Shown one piece after another: positions 14,691 to 16,120 of a stretch of DNA of 16,120 nt. The translations under genes were made by a program, and so were the position numbers. This DNA comes from an uncultured Rickettsiales bacterium (lineage in GTDB: Bacteria; Pseudomonadota; Alphaproteobacteria; Rickettsiales; UBA1997). The notes beneath the pieces were generated by a model that made no database searches, had not been told where the DNA came from, and worked only from the letters and a program-made list of their open reading frames with translations. The DNA is taken from assembly GCA_951801155.1 (NCBI GenBank), contig CATOLK010000009.1:1-16120 (forward strand), given 5' to 3'. Every line of letters starts with the position of its first letter. The first letter of the stretch is position 1.

Positions 14691-15719
14691 ATGGATATAA
14701 TTAAAAATGTAAAAAAAAATGAAAATGATGTTATAACCGAAAACTCTTTAAGACCATTGTCTTTGGAAGATTTTATAGGGCAAGAAGATCTAAAAGGTAA
14801 TTTAAAAGTATTTATAGAATCCGCAAAAATAAGAAAAGAACATTTAGATCATACTCTTTTTTATGGCCCTCCAGGACTCGGAAAAACTACACTTTCACAT
14901 ATTATAGCAAATGAAATGGGTGTTGGCTTTAAAAGTACATCTGGACCAATATTATCAAAAGCTGGAGATTTAGCAGCAATTTTGACTAATTTACAACAGA
15001 ACGATGTGTTATTTATAGACGAAATACATAGATTGCATAGTACAGTAGAAGAAGTTTTATATTCTGCTATGGAAGATTTTAAACTTGATATTATAATAGG
15101 TGAAGGTCCTGCTGCTAGAACAATAAAAATAGATTTACCAAAATTTACTTTGGTAGCTGCCACCACAAGGCTTGGTTTATTATCTAATCCTTTAAGAGAT
15201 AGATTTGGAATTCCGTTAAAATTAAACTTTTACAAACCTAATGAATTAGCAAAAATAATAATTAGAGATTGTAATATACTAAATACAAAAATAAATAATG
15301 ATGCAGCTCTTGAGATAGCTAATAGATCTAGAGGAACAGCAAGAATTGCTATAAGATTATTAAAAAGAATAAGAGATTTTTCTATTGTAGCGAAAAAAGA
15401 AATAATAGATAGTGAAATAGTTAATTTAGCATTAAATAGGTTAAATGTTGATAAAATAGGATTAGATAATTCAGATCTAAAATATTTAAATTTTATAATA
15501 AACAATTATCAAGGTGGACCAGTTGGAATAGATACTATTTCGGCCGGCTTATCGGAAGAAAGAGATTCAATTGAGGATACTATTGAACCATATTTGATCC
15601 AATGTGGATTTATAAATAAAACTCCAAGAGGAAGAGTTGTTACTGCTGTTGCCTATAAACATTTAGGAATAAGTTTTAAAAAACAGGGGTTTGATTTGGA
15701 TTTGTTTTCTGAAAATTAG
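14691..15719 (+). CDS. ruvB: Holliday junction branch-migration helicase RuvB
   Basis: RuvB hexamers, docked by RuvA, pump DNA through Holliday junctions during recombinational repair. The 342-residue product is full length: LRPLSLEDFIGQ (20-31), Walker A GPPGLGKTT (59-67), Walker B LFIDEIHRL (107-115), EDFKLDIIIGEGPAART (128-144), sensor 1 ATTR (157-160), the LRDRF arginine-finger segment (168-172), and a C-terminal winged helix ending near RGRVVTAVAYKHLG. The ATG has no strong Shine-Dalgarno, but the position fits the family N-terminus and no later Met is suitable. ruvA and ruvC, often directly upstream, are not here and must lie elsewhere. Confidence 0.97.
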   Translation: MDIIKNVKKNENDVITENSLRPLSLEDFIGQEDLKGNLKVFIESAKIRKEHLDHTLFYGPPGLGKTTLSHIIANEMGVGFKSTSGPILSKAGDLAAILTNLQQNDVLFIDEIHRLHSTVEEVLYSAMEDFKLDIIIGEGPAARTIKIDLPKFTLVAATTRLGLLSNPLRDRFGIPLKLNFYKPNELAKIIIRDCNILNTKINNDAALEIANRSRGTARIAIRLLKRIRDFSIVAKKEIIDSEIVNLALNRLNVDKIGLDNSDLKYLNFIINNYQGGPVGIDTISAGLSEERDSIEDTIEPYLIQCGFINKTPRGRVVTAVAYKHLGISFKKQGFDLDLFSEN

Positions 15720-15984
15720 TTTGATTGGTAATAAAACTTAAAAAGCTTATAAATATTGTTTGTAAATGAAGATGTCATTTTAATCTAAAAAATTTCTTAT
15801 TCTTAATTATTGTTTTAATAAAGATAGAAAAACGGTATTTTTTTATTGTTATTTTCATTTTTTTCTATTAATGAAATAAATACGTATAGGAATGATAAAA
15901 TTAAAGAAATAAAAAATATTAAAATAAATAAAAAGTATACTGGAAAGTAAAATTAAAGTTAATATAATCAATATTTATTGATAA

Positions 15985-16044
15985 GCACTACCCACTTACA
16001 CATCAAATAGTATTATTAATATTTTAAAATTATTTATTTTTATG
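15985..16044 (+). repeat. 60-bp dispersed intergenic repeat, copy 2
   Basis: This segment matches the reverse complement of 2068-2127 at 55 of 60 positions without gaps. It begins GCACTACCCACTTACACAT and ends TTATTTATTTTTATG. The two copies point in opposite directions, about 13.9 kb apart, both in intergenic DNA. Similarity fades on both sides, so the 60 bases look like the unit. Confidence 0.85.
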
Positions 16045-16074
16045 ATTGTTTATTCTTTAGTTTTCCGTTATTTA

Positions 16075-16120
16075 CGTCATTCCAGAGTACAATTTCTTAG
16101 CGATTTATTGCTTAGAAATT
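16075..16120. repeat. Palindromic repeat element, cut by the window end
   Basis: The inner arms AATTTCTTAGCGA (16091-16103) and TTGCTTAGAAATT (16108-16120) pair around the loop TTTA with one T-T mismatch and one G-T pair. The left outer arm GTCATTCCAGAGTAC (16076-16090) has no partner within the window, but the stem would continue if the next bases read GTACTCTGGAATGAC. The GTCATTCC start recalls palindromic elements in rickettsial genomes. Confidence 0.6.

Larger units (their letters stand above)
15720..16120. other. Gene-free 401-base spacer after ruvB
   Basis: No open reading frame of note lies on either strand. The first 240 bases are plain AT-rich sequence with only weak hairpins, such as TTTCATT/AATGAAA near 15855-15877. 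A palindrome ATCAATA-TT-TATTGAT sits at 15967-15982, directly before repeat copy 2 (15985-16044), and an interrupted palindromic element follows from 16075 to the window end. I see no GC-rich terminator for ruvB. Confidence 0.7.

Overview
The window is a compact, very AT-rich bacterial chromosome segment (roughly a quarter G+C by eye) that carries mostly housekeeping genes. Several points suggest an alphaproteobacterium: infA followed by maf, a PlsC whose acyltransferase box reads HQSTWE, an Mla-type ABC transporter with a PqiC-like lipoprotein, and lptA-lptB on their own. The low G+C, tight packing, one recently broken gene and a palindromic repeat of the kind seen in rickettsial genomes suggest a host-associated or reduced lineage. 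That last step is inference; no rRNA or clade-specific gene is present to settle it.

Layout. Positions 72-1015 (+) hold a promoter, tRNA-Lys(CTT), infA and maf. Positions 1927-1010 (-) hold a small three-helix membrane protein and thiamine pyrophosphokinase, which converges on maf with a 6-bp overlap. Positions 8808-2135 (-) look like one long transcription unit with a clear promoter at its head: a membrane-anchored parvulin isomerase, a DUF1460 amidase-like protein, a frameshifted rlmB, a prepilin peptidase, then mlaE-mlaF-mlaD and a lipoprotein. Positions 13272-9017 (-) hold tsaD-plsC and then lptA-lptB-xerD. Positions 13420-15719 (+) hold pyrH, an unrecognised acidic protein and ruvB. The last 401 bases have no gene but contain repeats.

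Functional themes. The minus-strand genes lean towards the cell envelope: lipid transport (Mla, LptA/LptB), phospholipid synthesis (PlsC), periplasmic folding (parvulin) and possible wall remodelling (DUF1460). The remainder is translation and RNA modification (tRNA-Lys, IF-1, TsaD, RlmB), nucleotide and cofactor metabolism (PyrH, Maf, ThiN) and chromosome maintenance (XerD, RuvB). Adjacent genes are coupled by 1-20 base overlaps, several of them ATGA junctions.

I did not find a new defence, mobile or CRISPR-like system. The points most worth a second look are: a 60-bp intergenic repeat present twice in opposite orientation (2068-2127 and 15985-16044, 55/60 identical); an incomplete palindromic element cut by the window end; the rlmB frameshift; the acidic protein where frr is usually found; and an identical 11-mer, TTTATTGACTT, covering the -35 box of three promoters.
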